This document shows positions 13,050 through 25,376 of a stretch of 64,000 bases of DNA, one piece after another. Below the pieces are notes generated by a model. That model had not been told where the DNA came from. It saw only the letters and a list, made by a program, of their open reading frames with translations, and did no database searches. Numbering within the stretch: the stretch's first letter is position 1; every line of letters begins with the position of its first letter. Made by a program: the position numbers and the translations under genes. Source of the DNA: Quillaja saponaria (taxonomy: Eukaryota; Streptophyta; Magnoliopsida; Fabales; Quillajaceae); the NCBI GenBank assembly GCA_029379385.1, contig CM055614.1:1860001-1924000 (forward strand), read 5' to 3'.

Positions 13050-15731
13050 TGGCACAGAACAGAGGAAAGCAGTCAGCAGACGAAACCAAAGCTCAGAGCT
13101 TTTTAGTCTCTCTGTTTGAGAAGTTATAAGAAAATAGGGAACTTAAAAGTAGGTGACAAGCATTCCTCCATCAAAAGGACACACAACCCAAAAATATCAA
13201 AATCCCTTTTGTGGAAATAAAAATATAAGAGAATAAACAGTTGTAAAATGTTAAAATCAATTTTAACAATCTCACTAATTATCAGATGGGCAAAAAATTA
13301 TGAATGGGTGACCATGATTTTGGGAGGAAAGAGAGACAAGTAAGTCAATAACATGCAAGCCTTGCCCAAAATCCTTGGTGGCAAAACCTTTTTTTTCCTT
13401 TTTTGCTTTCTGAAACATCACAAATTATGATTGTAAAAATCTTAATTTTTTCATTTTTTTTTTAAATATAGAAATGTTTATTAAGTCTTAAAATTACATA
13501 AAACAAGATAGCTATAATTTTTTATAACTTCACAATTACATTCACCAATCTAACATTTTTTTTTATGATATTAATAATAAATAATTTTATACAATAATTT
13601 ATGGAGATTGGCTTTGATTCATATTTGCCATCCTCACATAATATAAGGAGTAAAGAAATCACGGATCATTAAAAATAAATTTACCAAATGAAATTCATAT
13701 TGATTTCAATTTGGAATCAATAAGTCGTGATTGACAGATTTCTTAAATTCAGTTGCATGCCTCCCCCCATAAACGGGTGATGGTAAGTCTGTTAAATTTT
13801 CAAGATAGGCCAATGCTTTTACTTTTTAGTTTAATAACCTTCTAAATTTGCTCACAAACTCAAACATTCACCATGGCAAGGGAGTAACTTTGGACATAAT
13901 CGTGGGTGTCTGTCCATGACATTTGGATATTATTGAAAGTTCGATGTCATATCATTAATATTTCACCCAATATCAGTGTAGCTCTTTATCCTCGATGAAG
14001 ACTATAAAGTTGAAGGAAGCTCCTGCATAGATTGCTAACCTTAAGCATTGTGATGTCATAGGTGAGGCTTGGCCATGTTCTGTTGCTAGTCTACTTTTTA
14101 TTTTTTCTTTCTCGTAAGATATAAAAAAGAAAAAAAAAAGCGTATTTTATATAATCAATACTCTTACTTTTAGTCATTATCAAATAAAATTACGTGTTAT
14201 CATTTATTTGATAGTGCAAAAAATTTACATTCACATTGGATGGAACATTAACTCTTTTCTTTTGAGGTATGCAAAGTGAGGGTGAAAAGTGAAACCAGTT
14301 CTCCAATCTCCAGGCGGAACTTCCAATCAGGTCATATCTTGTAATATGTGGGGTTTATTAGTCTGAATGTGTGTGGGCTTCAATGGTCATAATATGGGTC
14401 TAGTCCAACCTATTAAGAATTGGGCTTAATTCAGCCCCTAATGGTCTCTGGACACACGAGACAACTTCATCAAAAGGTGGGTTCACAAATTTGGGGTTAG
14501 TTGATCTTGATCATGATAACACCAGTTTAGATTCCATATTAGTTTAATTGACTAAAACGAATTTAGGTTTAAGTTTTATGTTATTAATTTTTCTTTTATT
14601 TATATTATTTGTGAGTTACTGAGTAGTATCCATATTGGTCTTAATATAGAATAGTGAACGGAATTCCATTTTTTGCTATGAAAAAAATAAAAAAAAAACT
14701 TCCAATGATTGCATTTTAGTACATTTTTTGGCTATTGGATGTTAGATTTTAGATTACACAACATTAATTTTTTCATAAATCATATTTCATCTGTGTTATT
14801 TTTTACAAATCACAATCTCGGTGAATTTAAATTTGAAATTTCTATTTACAAGACGTGGTTTAAATGATAAGTCATGCTTGAACTCAGTGATTGAGGATTT
14901 TACAAAATCAAAAATTTGAGATTTTGAAAAATACTTATAAAGAAGGGCTGTCGCGAATCTCCAAAAAGATTAAATTAACACTAAATAGTGAAAACTGAGA
15001 AACCAAAAAATTTGAAGCTTCCAACATATTCACATCATTAAGGCTATACTTAGGAACCAAGTGCCCTAGTATCATCAAACTTGTGAGGTATGTGTTACTT
15101 TTATAGTTATTATATCCTTGCTTTGTTTAAAAGAAACAATAGAATAAAATAACAAGAAAAAGGAAAAGGAAAACCAGAAAAACACTAAATAAACAAACAA
15201 GCTCTGGTGTCTAAGTCTGAAGTCTGAACCCACCTAGGAGATGCTGTTTGGACAAAAAGTAAAATAAGTGTCAGAATGCTTTACGTGAGATGATAGAGTT
15301 TTAGCCCAAATTTCCTGCTTGTACAGGAATAACTTGGCTCAAGGTACTAGTTTCAGTCACTCTATGGGAGTTAAGTGTCAACTCCCTTCACAAAATCAGA
15401 ACCTGCTCTAGTATGTTAAAAATTTACGTGTCCCCTGAAAATTTATCCAAGGAAAAGAAAAGTCTATCTTGTAAAACTCCATTCTTCCATTCCAAGCAAT
15501 CTCTATGATCTTTAAGAGTGCACAAAAAGAATGGTGAATGGACCTTTGGCATAAACACCAGCAATATAGGAAGCCCCATCATGTTTCTGCAAAAACAGTT
15601 AAAAAATGTAGGTACTTTTACACTCCTAAACACAGAATTATTTACAGCTTGCTATTATCATATTGTTCCATTGTTTCAAAGGTACTTGCATATAAATGCA
15701 TTATTTGCTGAAACTATATAAACTTCTCATA
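13050..15731. other. Intergenic region between zinc-finger gene and WAT1 gene
   Basis: AT-rich DNA containing the presumed promoter of the zinc-finger gene (just above 13050) and the 3' UTR of the WAT1-related gene (toward 15731). Short open frames in 15424-15721 lie in the latter and show no recognised protein. Nothing else is supported. Confidence 0.65.
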
Positions 15732-17857
15732 TCAACTTAATAGAGGCTTCTCTGCATCGAACTCACTCTGGTAGCCATCTCCATCAGGGTAACCTTCTTT
15801 CCCTTTAGCCCATAGCACGAAGTAGAGGCCGGTGAACATGAGGACCATACCGGCAAGGCTGCATTATTTATACAAGTGAGCAACAACTTAGGTACATAGA
15901 CGACTAGGAATATAATTTCCAAGAGTAATTGGAGGGGAACTTCATAATGTACCTTCCAATATTAACAGTATCTCCTAAAGTTTTAACAGAGAGAGTGACA
16001 GAGCAAACTGTTCCAATGGGGCTAAACATGGAGACCAAGACTGGTCCTCTCTTCTTCATTGCCCATCCATTGAAGCTCATAGATGCTCCAGTCACCATAC
16101 CTCCCTGTGCTTTCAGACTACTATATTAGCCACTCCATAAGCACTTGTATACAAAATTGGCATAAAAATACTATAGATTGCATGGGATTAAAGAAAAGTC
16201 GAAATTACCATTAATGAATAGCCAATCAGGTCTGCAACACTCAGAAGTTTCCACCCGGTATCCAATTTGTCATCTTCAAATAATTGCATAGTTGCAGTCA
16301 TAAACACTCCAATCAATGATGTTATTGCACACAAAGACATTGGTGCTGGAAAATCTCCCAAAGTTGAAGCCTGGAAGAACCATAAATTTCCATTGAGGAA
16401 AACAGAAGTCAAAGAATAAGTACACAAAATTTCTTCTGTTCCCCCTTCGCAATTCTGTTCTAATTAAGTTACCTGCAGAACAATGGTGTTTGATAACATA
16501 AACACTGCAACCAAGAGATAGAGGCAGCCCATGATTTTTTCTCTGTCGAATATAAGGTCTGGTGGTGGTGTCAATAATTTAGCCTCTCTTGCTGAAGTAG
16601 CAGTGCCAGTGCCTGTGCTTTGCATTAAGCTCATAGTGAGGGCGCCTAAGACACATAGTAATGTCCCTAAAATCTTGACTTTGCTGTACAAGCAACTTAT
16701 TTGAACTCTCTCTAGTCTGCAAAAGCATAAATTGTTCTATTACCTGAGAAACAAATTTGTTCAAGCTTACTTTTCCAGGTCTGGCTTTCAAGAAAATTGA
16801 GAAGAAAAAGAAAACCTAGTTTCTAAGTATAATTGAAGTTTATTTATAATGTTTATAGGCAGGCATTGACAATAGAGCAAAAAATATATAATTTGCGAAA
16901 ATTCCGGTTACTAAACTTACCTACAAATCCACGCAATGATGAAAATAAGACCAGGAGCAAGGTTTGGCATTGCAGTTCCCATTGCTGCTGAAGTTAGATT
17001 AATTCCTTTTAGAAAGAAGAACTGGAATAGAGTTACCCTGCAACAAAGAATGCCACGTCAAAAAGGATAAAAGAAAATTGAATGGCTTTCTTTTGTCAAT
17101 TTTATAGAAAGAAAAAAAAAACAGAGGCCCTTTTGTTTTTAATAATCTGCTCCACTAACAAGCTCTATATTTGAACTTTTTCCTACTTTTCCTCTCCCTG
17201 CCTTTAAACACTACGCCATGTTAATCTTCTTTCTCCTAAACCCTTGAAATTTTCGAATGTAGCTCCATCAATGTGTGTTTTAATCTCTAATAGTACTCAT
17301 CATACAAAATTTCAAAAATTAAATTTCAGAAAGAACAAGAAGAAGAAGGAATTGTTGGTGCCTGTGGTCGCCTCAAGCCAAAAATATAAAATAAAATTTA
17401 ATTGGTTAAAGGTGGAAATGGAAATAGAAAGACAAAACAGGTGTAAGAATGAATATTGCTTTACCCTCCCAAAGAAATTAACAACAGCTGAATAATCAAC
17501 TTCAGACTGAATTTGCTGGGCCATTTACACCTGCAACAGATACACAATTTAAGAACATCCATATATATATAATAAGATTTTCATTAAAAAGAAAATATAA
17601 TCAATGCATCATTCTTCGAATATCATAAGAGAAACGTACAGAGAGAAATACAATTACACAAACCTTTCAAAATAAACAGCAAAAGGAAAGAGGATGAGGA
17701 ATGTAGCAAAAGAAGAGAGAATGGAAATGGACAAAGGGTTGAGTCCCAAAGACATAAGATAACTCAGCAAAACTGAGTTGCCTGCATAACCAAATTGAAC
17801 ACCTACCAATCCCCCTATAATTGCTATTTCTTCAATCACTTCCCTCCCTACCACCAT
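15732..17857 (-). CDS. WAT1-related EamA/MtN21 membrane transporter
   Basis: This encodes a plant drug/metabolite transporter of the WAT1 (nodulin MtN21/EamA) family, predicted to have about ten transmembrane helices; substrates of this member are not known. Exons: 17857-17664, 17530-17465, 17037-16921, 16716-16473, 16370-16209, 16104-15953 and 15858-15732. Phases match throughout and give 353 residues. Visible family landmarks are the N-terminal helix after MVVGREVIEEIA, the segment GTAMPNLAPGLIFIIAW, the second-half segment ADLIGYSLMGGMVTGASMSF and the C-terminal FTGLYFVLWAKGKEGY. The last residues (DAEKPLLS) look like a short cytosolic tail. It most resembles the Arabidopsis gene beside the PPR and SEC16 genes (At5g47470, from memory). 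It is divergent to the PPR gene, with about 1.75 kb between start codons. Confidence 0.93.
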
Positions 17858-19607
17858 TTTATTTAATTAGATTTTCCTTTCCACCCAAAAATTAAAACAC
17901 TATATATGAAATGATTCAATTCCTCCCTCATCCTTCTCTCCCCTTTTACAAGAAGAAGAGAATCACACCCATTCCTTTCTTCATGCTTCCCCTTTTTCTT
18001 TTTTCTTTTTATCTGTCTTTCTTGTTTAACCTATCTTGCAAATGAAATCCTCTTTCTATTTTGATTCAATTTTCCTGTGCTGCTTCTGCCTATTCTTCTG
18101 TGTGTGTCTTAGCTAACCTTCACGTGTAGGGGGTTTCTCTACCAGTCCAATTTCCCGTCCTTCGCATGGAAGGGAATACCTACTCATGCTTTATCCTAGC
18201 TACCAAACATTTATTTCCAACGTTTCCCTTTCTCTACGACTAGTTGTTTATTTTTGTTTTCACTAATTTACACATATATACAGGGAGCGTTTTCTGAAGT
18301 TGGAATTCAATATGTGATCTAATTCTAGATTTTAAATTTTTTTTTTAATACAAAGATTAAAGGACAAATTTCTTTCATATATTTGTTGTGTAAAAAAAAT
18401 ATGAACGCCAAATGAGACAACTAAGATGCAAATAATTCCACGTACATAGTGTTGGAGCTAGCATTTTCAGATAAATCGGCCGTTTTATTTTTAATAAAAC
18501 TTTGACTCTCTATCTCTACTAAATATAAAAAAAATCTTTTTTTTCTCTGAATTATCTATTCTTATATTGTCTTCATAAATATCTATCCTTGGCTTCCATG
18601 TTTTCAATGAATAACTTTTCTATTTTATATGTTTATAGTTTTTTATGAATATCTTTATATCCTCTAAATGTGAATTTAATTTTGTAAATCATTGTTATTT
18701 TTCTTATAAGTATTTTGTAGCATGCTCGAATATTTTATATTACAAAGACCTCCTAACCACTTAATTTAAGTATATCTTGTCACTTGAATTACAACTTGTT
18801 AATATAAATTATTAAGAGTATAAGATACTAAAATTAATTCTGATTGATTTTTTTTTTTTTTTTTTCTTTAAAAAATGGGAGTAGGTAAGCTCACTAGTGT
18901 TCTTTGCGTGTGGAACCGTGGAGGCGTAGACGCAAAGATGCCACTAGCAGATGACGAGGGCGAGACTCAAACCTAGTGGAGTATGAACTATTGCACCAAC
19001 ACCTGTTAGCAGGTTTTATTATTTGACACGGTTGTCTTGTCTCCGCTCATTTTAATAATAATTATTAAATAAAAATAGGTATCCTAAATATATGTGATAT
19101 ATAAACATTTTAAAATTCATTCTTAGTGTATCACTTAAAAAATTACTATTATTTTAAGCCTTTCCAAAGACATATAAAAAAATTCGAATGATTCAATATG
19201 AATTCATAATTTATTTACAAGACTCGAACTAATTATAAATAATTTTAGTTTTTGCTTGAATTAATTAGAAAAGACAACTTTGATAGGTTAAAACCGAATT
19301 CATTCTCCCTCAAAAAAAAAAAAAACTGAATTCATTCAATTAATAAGAATAAGAATAAAAGCTAGAAAAGAGGATATAAAATAAATAATTCCAATGCATT
19401 GGGAAGCCTCCATGCTGGCTTTATGGCAGAGAGAACGAATAGATATTGGTTTTTTACTACATCCTAATGGCTGTAGTGGAATTGACGAATGTATTCCTAA
19501 TTCCATGCATGTTCTCTGATTGCCATGTACAGTAGCACTGAAGAAGATAAACTAAGATGCCAAGTATCAAATGCCTAATTTTTTTTTAATTTCTAAGCAT
19601 TTTAGGT
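17858..19607. other. Divergent intergenic region, WAT1 gene and PPR gene
   Basis: Shared upstream region of two divergent genes. It is AT-rich, contains the probable SINE at 18850-19012, and holds no supported coding sequence. The first 300 bases next to the WAT1 gene are pyrimidine/purine-rich, as often seen in plant leaders. Confidence 0.6.
18850..19012 (-). mobile_element. Probable tRNA-derived SINE
   Basis: Read on the minus strand, the segment starts near 19012 with a tRNA-like head. It has an A-box-like TGGTGCAATAGTTC followed about 25 bases later by GGTTTGAGTCTC, close to the pol III B-box GGTTCGANNC. It then has a unique body of about 90 bp and ends in an A-rich tail (A-run at about 18850-18870 on the complement). 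Length and order fit a plant SINE. No clear target-site duplication was found and the boundaries are approximate. Confidence 0.5.
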
Positions 19608-21425
19608 ATGCGAAGGATTCTATGCAATAAACTGCAGAAACACCTGGGAAAACATAAGCAGCCGCTTCATTCTCTTCTATTAAAATACACTAGTACAAAG
19701 TTTATCAATTGGACCAACCATGCTACTTCAATTCCGCTAATAGAACACCATGAATCGTGGAGCCGTCTCATTCGGATGCTTGCCCAAGATGGAACCAACA
19801 TTGGGTTGGCTTTATTTGAGGCCTCTCAGTTACTCGGCTATGGAATTAAACCAAATGGGTATGCTCTGGTTCAACTGGTTCGAGCTTCGACTAATCTGGG
19901 CTTGGACCCTTATGGAAAACAGCTACATGGATACATTCTACGATCTGGGTATTATTTTGATGTCTTTGTCTCCGCCACCCTGATTAGGTTTTATGTAAGG
20001 ATTGAGTCACTTAATGATGCCCACATTTTGTTTGATGATATGCCTCACCTAAATGTGGTTTCTTGGAACACTTTGATCTCTGGGTATGTGCACTCTGGGC
20101 AGTTTCGTAGAGCATTGTGTCTGTTTCTTCAGCTGGAGAGGTCTCACATTTATGCCGACGCTTTCTCATTGACATCAGCCTTAGCTGCTTGTGGCCAACT
20201 GAGTTTCTTGAAGCTAGGCAGGTCAATTCATTCGAAGGTTCTGAAATTTGGTCTGGAACGTAATATCGTTGTTGCCAATTGCTCGATTGACATGTATGGA
20301 AAATGTGGGTCTGTTCAAGAGGCGGTCCAGGTATTCTATGAGATGATTGACAAGGACACTATTTCTTGGAATTCTGTTATTTCGGCAAGTGCAAGCAACG
20401 GTGACATTGAACAGTCACTCAGCTTCTTGTACCAGATGCCTAACCCTGACTCTATTTCATATAATGAAGTGATAAACGGCATTGCTCTGGGTGGGAATAT
20501 TGAAGATGCTATTCAGATCTTATCAAATATGCCAAACCCAAATTCATCATCTTGGAATTCTATAATAACAGGATATGTAAACAGGGGTCGAGCACGAGAA
20601 GCTTTGAGCATGGTCAGTGAAATGCACTCGAAAGACATACAAATGGATTTGTTTACATTTTCTATCACTTTGAGTGGGATTGCTAGTCTGTCGGCTTTGA
20701 TGTGGGGAACTTTAATTCATTGTTGTACAATTAAGTGCGGTTTAGATGCATCTGTACTTGTCGGCAGTGCCCTAATTGATATGTACTCCAAATGCGGGCT
20801 GGTTAAGACTGCAGATTTGATCTTTCACTCCCTGTCTATTAAGAACTTGGTAAGCTGGAATGCGATGATCTCTGGCTATGCGCACAATGGCTATTCGGCT
20901 GAAGTTATCCACCTTTTTGAGCAGCTGAAAATGGAAAGAGGTGTAAAACCAGATGGGATCACGTTTCTTAACGTCCTATTTGCATGTTCACATAACCAAC
21001 TGCAAATGGAGGTTGTCATTCAGTACTTGGAATCAATGATCAAGGATTACGGGATTGCACCAACTATTGAGCATTGTTGTTCAATGATTCGACTGATGGG
21101 ACAAAGAGGGGAATTGTGGAGGGCGGAGATGATGATTTACAATATGGGTTTTGAATCATGTGGGTTGGTTTGGAGGGCTTTGCTTGGTGCTTGTGGGACA
21201 TGTAGGGATTTAAAAGTAGCAGAGACTGCAGCTGTTAAGGTGATTGAATTGGAAGGTAATGAAGACTATGTTTATGTGATGATGTCTAATTTGTATGCAT
21301 CGTATGAAAGGTGGGGAGACGTGGGTATAATTAGGAAGCTGATGAGGGAGAGACGAGTGAGAAAAGAAGTTGGTTGTAGTTGGATAGAGGTGGGAAACTA
21401 TTTTTCAGAGAAATCCATTACCTAA
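19608..21425 (+). CDS. Pentatricopeptide repeat protein, PLS class, E-type C-terminus
   Basis: A single-exon gene of 605 residues. PPR proteins bind RNA in mitochondria or chloroplasts and help editing, splicing or stability; the target here is unknown. Repeats run through most of the protein, marked by recurring motifs such as VSWNTLISGYVHSGQ, NCSIDMYGKCG, ISWNSVISASA, SSWNSIITGYVNRG, LIDMYSKCG and VSWNAMISGYAHNG. The C-terminus (WRALLGACGTC ... NLYASYERWGDV ... RKEVGCSWIEV) is an E-type extension; there is no DYW domain. The first 40 residues are basic and Ser/Leu-rich, consistent with an organelle presequence. The ATG at 19608 begins that presequence. It resembles Arabidopsis At5g47460 (from memory), which has the same neighbours. 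It is convergent with the NFD6-like gene. Confidence 0.95.
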   Translation: MRRILCNKLQKHLGKHKQPLHSLLLKYTSTKFINWTNHATSIPLIEHHESWSRLIRMLAQDGTNIGLALFEASQLLGYGIKPNGYALVQLVRASTNLGLDPYGKQLHGYILRSGYYFDVFVSATLIRFYVRIESLNDAHILFDDMPHLNVVSWNTLISGYVHSGQFRRALCLFLQLERSHIYADAFSLTSALAACGQLSFLKLGRSIHSKVLKFGLERNIVVANCSIDMYGKCGSVQEAVQVFYEMIDKDTISWNSVISASASNGDIEQSLSFLYQMPNPDSISYNEVINGIALGGNIEDAIQILSNMPNPNSSSWNSIITGYVNRGRAREALSMVSEMHSKDIQMDLFTFSITLSGIASLSALMWGTLIHCCTIKCGLDASVLVGSALIDMYSKCGLVKTADLIFHSLSIKNLVSWNAMISGYAHNGYSAEVIHLFEQLKMERGVKPDGITFLNVLFACSHNQLQMEVVIQYLESMIKDYGIAPTIEHCCSMIRLMGQRGELWRAEMMIYNMGFESCGLVWRALLGACGTCRDLKVAETAAVKVIELEGNEDYVYVMMSNLYASYERWGDVGIIRKLMRERRVRKEVGCSWIEVGNYFSEKSIT

Positions 21426-22433
21426 TGACAATATCCTACATCGATTTGAGGAGCAAGATCAGAGACTCGACTGGGACTGGTTTTGTACGACCATTACCTT
21501 GTAGCTGTTTAGTGCCACTGCTTCCATTTATTTCTGCTTTACCCTAAGGCCCAGAGACATTTTTGCAGTCATCTAATCAGCTATGAAGAGCGGCTTCGGC
21601 AGGTAGGTAAACCGGTGCTGACTACTACCAAAACTAATGACAACATTTCGGAGCCAAGTCCAAATTGCTTCCCGTCAGACTTAACTAGGTTTATCTTTTT
21701 GATGAGTAGAATGCAGAGTTATTCGTTACTTCAATGTTCTCAAGGTTATGGCCTTCTGTTCCTACTTCCTATAGAAGATCACAAGACACTCCAAACAGAG
21801 CTTATAAAACCTGTCGGTGAAATCAAGGTGGAGATATAAAACTGAAATGATGCAGGGACCCTTGATGATATTTGTTTCGTTCCATAGGACTTGGATGAGT
21901 CACCCAACACGCCAACTTGCCAGAGTGGTGTAGATGACTTCCAAGCAAAGCCAGAACTGGACATCATCAAGTGACTATAAGACAAGGAAGGCTCAACCAT
22001 TCTCTGATTAAGCTTTCTAAAGTGGCTGTACCTGAGCATTTAAAAGCCCATGGAATAATTGTGATGCCTATCTAGGCACTAATACAACCAGGGCGTCGTT
22101 AATCATTTAAAAGTCGTATTAGTCCTTAAATTTTATAACATAATGTTCCATTACAAGTTGAATGCTTACTTCTACTCTTTGATGGCTGGGCAGATACGGC
22201 AAGCATGTGAATTGTTGTTTTACATTAAACATTAACAAATCACCAGACAATCCATACAAACGAGTAAACTTACAAAATTAGGGCCAGTGATTCTTATTTG
22301 TCATTAAAGAATCATCTCAACTTGGAAAAATCAGAATAAAATGTAGCTCCCATGAGGAAATTAAAATCTGACATTACAAAAATTCAATATGGTTTCCATT
22401 ACATGTAAATGTGATAATCTCTCCGCTAGCAAG
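21426..22433. other. Convergent intergenic region between PPR and NFD6-like genes
   Basis: This probably holds the 3' UTRs of both genes. Short open frames at 21615-22039 show no recognised protein. No repeat or RNA gene was recognised. Confidence 0.6.
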
Positions 22434-22459
22434 TCACCTTGGGACTGACAGACCAAGCT
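22434..22459 (-). CDS. NFD6: Alternative last exon of NFD6-like gene (tail ELGLSVPR)
   Basis: A strong acceptor (T-run then CAG ending at 22460) precedes 26 coding bases. From the donor at 24097 the split codon becomes GAG, and the frame reads E-L-G-L-S-V-P-R then TGA (22436-22434). The tail SQELGLSVPR is typical of NFD6-family isoforms as I remember them. The predicted intron is about 1.6 kb and skips the DGIDGT exon. Confidence 0.75.
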
Positions 22460-22767
22460 CTGAAAAAAACAAATAAAAGGTTCAATCAGTAACAGAGTAA
22501 ACAGCGTGCACGCGTAATATATAGACAGAAACACCCCAGGTTTATGTAACACTACCCTACATATAGAGCAGTGACAATGAATGCCGTGCTAAAATGGAGA
22601 ATGATGATGGCTTATATATAAACAGAAAATAGGAGCTTGCACCATACGACACCAAAACATCTTGCTTTAGAATATTTGCATATGCCACCAATCAATTAGG
22701 CCTAATATAATTTTTGATTCCACAACTAAGGAAAGAAAGACTCCACCTTCAAAACAGCATGCATGTC

Positions 22768-22787
22768 TCACGTTCCATCAATTCCAT
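22768..22787 (-). CDS. NFD6: Alternative last exon of NFD6-like gene (tail DGIDGT)
   Basis: A TTTGCCAG acceptor at 22795-22788 precedes 20 coding bases. Joined to the alternative donor at 24097, the split codon becomes GAT, and the frame reads D-G-I-D-G-T followed by TGA (22770-22768). This would give a protein ending LSQDGIDGT. I recall this tail from NFD6-family proteins of other plants. The coordinates cover only the coding part; the 3' UTR continues toward lower numbers. Confidence 0.65.
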
Positions 22788-24064
22788 CTGGCAAAGTAAC
22801 AGTTGTGTTACCATAGTATTCTTATATACTAATAAGTGGATAAGCAACGTATTATGAATCTAATGTGAAACTTGCAGTTCGAGAATCTTGTTGACTATCT
22901 CATAAACTCCCTACAATTATCTCAAAAACCTTTGAAACTTCAATGCACTTTGGTTTTGTCGCACCACAAGATTTTTCACACATCCTAATTTCTCCCACAT
23001 AGATGAACTAGAAGTGGTAGATCTGTAACGAGGCATCAGTCTGTAAAACAAAAGGCTTAGACCACTACTAGTTGGCAGGCCCAATTTAGAACTTAGAAGA
23101 CATTGACAAAGATGGAAGCAAAATTAAATGCTAAAAGGGTATTCATAGATTGAGGTAACAGCCCTTCCTCTCGGGTGCAAGGTAAATATCATGTAACATC
23201 TTAAGATAGCTTAAGGTATTTCTACTTTCATTCAATACTAAAATTTTAATCTATAACGAGAGGAAAGAGATATTATTCACATAAGAATTTTAAAAGAATG
23301 AACCATGCAAACAATTAAAAGAACGCCGCTCATGGAAAGAGACATTACTCACATAAGAAATGTATTCGTTGTACTGGTACAACTAAAACCACGTAACCAT
23401 TCTTTCAAAAAAGATGGCAATTGCCAGTAGGATTACTTAGAGGGAAGAAAAAGAAACACATCTCTATTTTATTACTAACGAAAATATTTATTGAATGTTA
23501 AGAGTACACTTGCATTTCATACTTGATAATGAGGCAGTACACCACAATTGGCAGGTTGGCAAATTCCCAATTAATTCTTTCAAGCATATTGATATTATGT
23601 GCCTGCAGGAACCAAATTTTACAGTCAGATGACAAACCATAGCCCTCAAATTATTTTACTCCCAAACCAAAGTCACTGAAACCGCAACTTTCCCACTAAG
23701 AATCTAAGAATACTCGTTTTTAAGTTCTAATTGTCTCCTTGCAAGTTGCAACCAACTACTACCACTTTGCAAGTATTATCAACATGGTATGATTTCCTCA
23801 AATTCAACAAGTAATGTATTAGACTAATTATAAATTTACGGCCACAACTTTTACAATTGAAGTTTTCTATTCCTCAAAGTTACCTCGGAATTCTAATTCC
23901 AATTTGAAGAACAAGCATAATCAAAGGGCAACCAATCAAATGAGCAAAGGAATTGAAAAACGATACATTTCAATGCAATAACTTCAGAATAATGAATACA
24001 AATGTTAAAACGTAGGAGAAGCAAAAGCTACTCACACTCTTCAAGAATTTTTAAAAGAAAGCTA

Positions 24065-24477
24065 TTAGAGGCCGGGAGAGGTGCAGCAGAGTGTACCCTG
24101 AGAAAGCGATCGGCAACTTCTCGAAGTTGTGCTCAGGCACGAAGTCATTCTCGCCGCCGCAACTGCGCTGTGAAGTGGCAACATTGACTGCACGCATCCC
24201 AATTCAGCTGGAGATCTGCCCATCACCCAAAAAGAAAAAAAAAAAGATTAAATTCCAATAACAATTTGAAATTTCCAACCAGAAACAAAAAATTATATTG
24301 AAAAGACTGAAACCTGGACAAGAAGAATTGTCGCATAGGAGAAGAAGCGGATCTGGTAGAAAATGGAGGAGTGGTAGCTGATCTGGTAAAAGAAGTAGAC
24401 CGAACGTTGGATTTGATGGCCGCTTTGATTGAAGAAATTGATGTTCTTGTCGCAAATCTTTTGCAGGTTGAAGCCAT
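24065..24477 (-). CDS. NFD6: NUCLEAR FUSION DEFECTIVE 6-like small organellar protein
   Basis: A small two-exon coding sequence, 24477-24314 and 24215-24065, joined by a 98-bp intron, giving 104 residues. It matches the NFD6 family: N-terminus MASTCKRFATRTSISSIKAA, then SPAELGCVQSMLPLHS AVAAARMTSCLSTTS, and tail CCTSPGL. The Arg/Ser/Thr-rich N-terminus fits mitochondrial or plastid import; Arabidopsis NFD6 is needed for karyogamy in the female gametophyte, and its biochemical role is not known. An alternative donor inside exon 2 (exon end 24097, intron starting GTACAC) can join to two downstream acceptors, replacing the last ten residues; see the alternative exons. Its neighbours match the Arabidopsis locus I recall beside the PPR gene. 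Too short for many gene finders, but identification is strong from the conserved middle segment. Confidence 0.9.
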
Positions 24478-25376
24478 TGAAGAAAATATGAAAGAAGGAG
24501 TAGCGAGGATTGGTAATTAAATTTTTAGTACTACTAGAGCTAACTCCGGCGGGAAGGTTTAGGGTTTTAGCAGAAAAAATAGCCTTCACAAAACGCAAGC
24601 GTGAGCCCTTCCCTTCTCCCTCTCTGTTTTGGTATGAACTGGGCCTGGACAGTTTAGAGGGCCAATGAAATTTTGATATATTATTTTATATTATACCATT
24701 ACTTTGACTATAATATATTAATTAATTATACTAAAATCAAGGATAATGATTAATATTAGTAACACATATCACTCACTTATTTATCGAATGTAATATATAA
24801 ATTAAATACATTGTGTTTTATTGTTTAAAATGACATTGGTAGTATCTATCTTCTATCTTCCATCTTCCATTATAAATGATGCTTTGGTTTCATCTCAATA
24901 TTCAGGTTAAGCATATTCTTTATAATATCATTGTAGCCCACTAAAAACAAGTTCCTTTTATTGGGTTTTCATTATCCTATTTACATTTTGAATTACCTTC
25001 TTTTTGTTTCAAGTGAACTTCTATCATTTTCTTTTTAGTCTCAGTTTCATAAAAAATTGTTCAAAAATTCTCGCATCCTTTATATTTTAAAAAAATAATT
25101 TTTTTAATAAGTATTCTAAAGAACTTGTTAAGTTGTAATAAATATAGTTATTGAGAATTGAAACATTTTAAAATTAGTAATTTAAATATTAAAAAATATT
25201 AAAATCATAATCAACTACCATAATAAATATTATAAACTTTTTATTTATAAAACTATAACAAGTGACATTAGGATACACGTTAATAAATTAAAAAAAAATT
25301 AAAATAGCAAAACTTATTTAAATTCATTGATAGCGCTTTTAATTTTTATACAGTCAATAAATAAATAAGTAATATG
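24478..25376. other. Promoter region of NFD6-like gene and spacer
   Basis: The bases just above 24477 should hold the NFD6-like leader and promoter. The rest is AT-rich spacer up to the start of the metalloproteinase duplication. No gene is supported. Confidence 0.6.

Noticed and set aside
24223..24306. Continuation of the NFD6-like first frame as one uninterrupted 84-codon protein
   Set aside because: The part after the donor at 24313 is Phe-rich intron sequence; splicing to 24215 gives the conserved family sequence.
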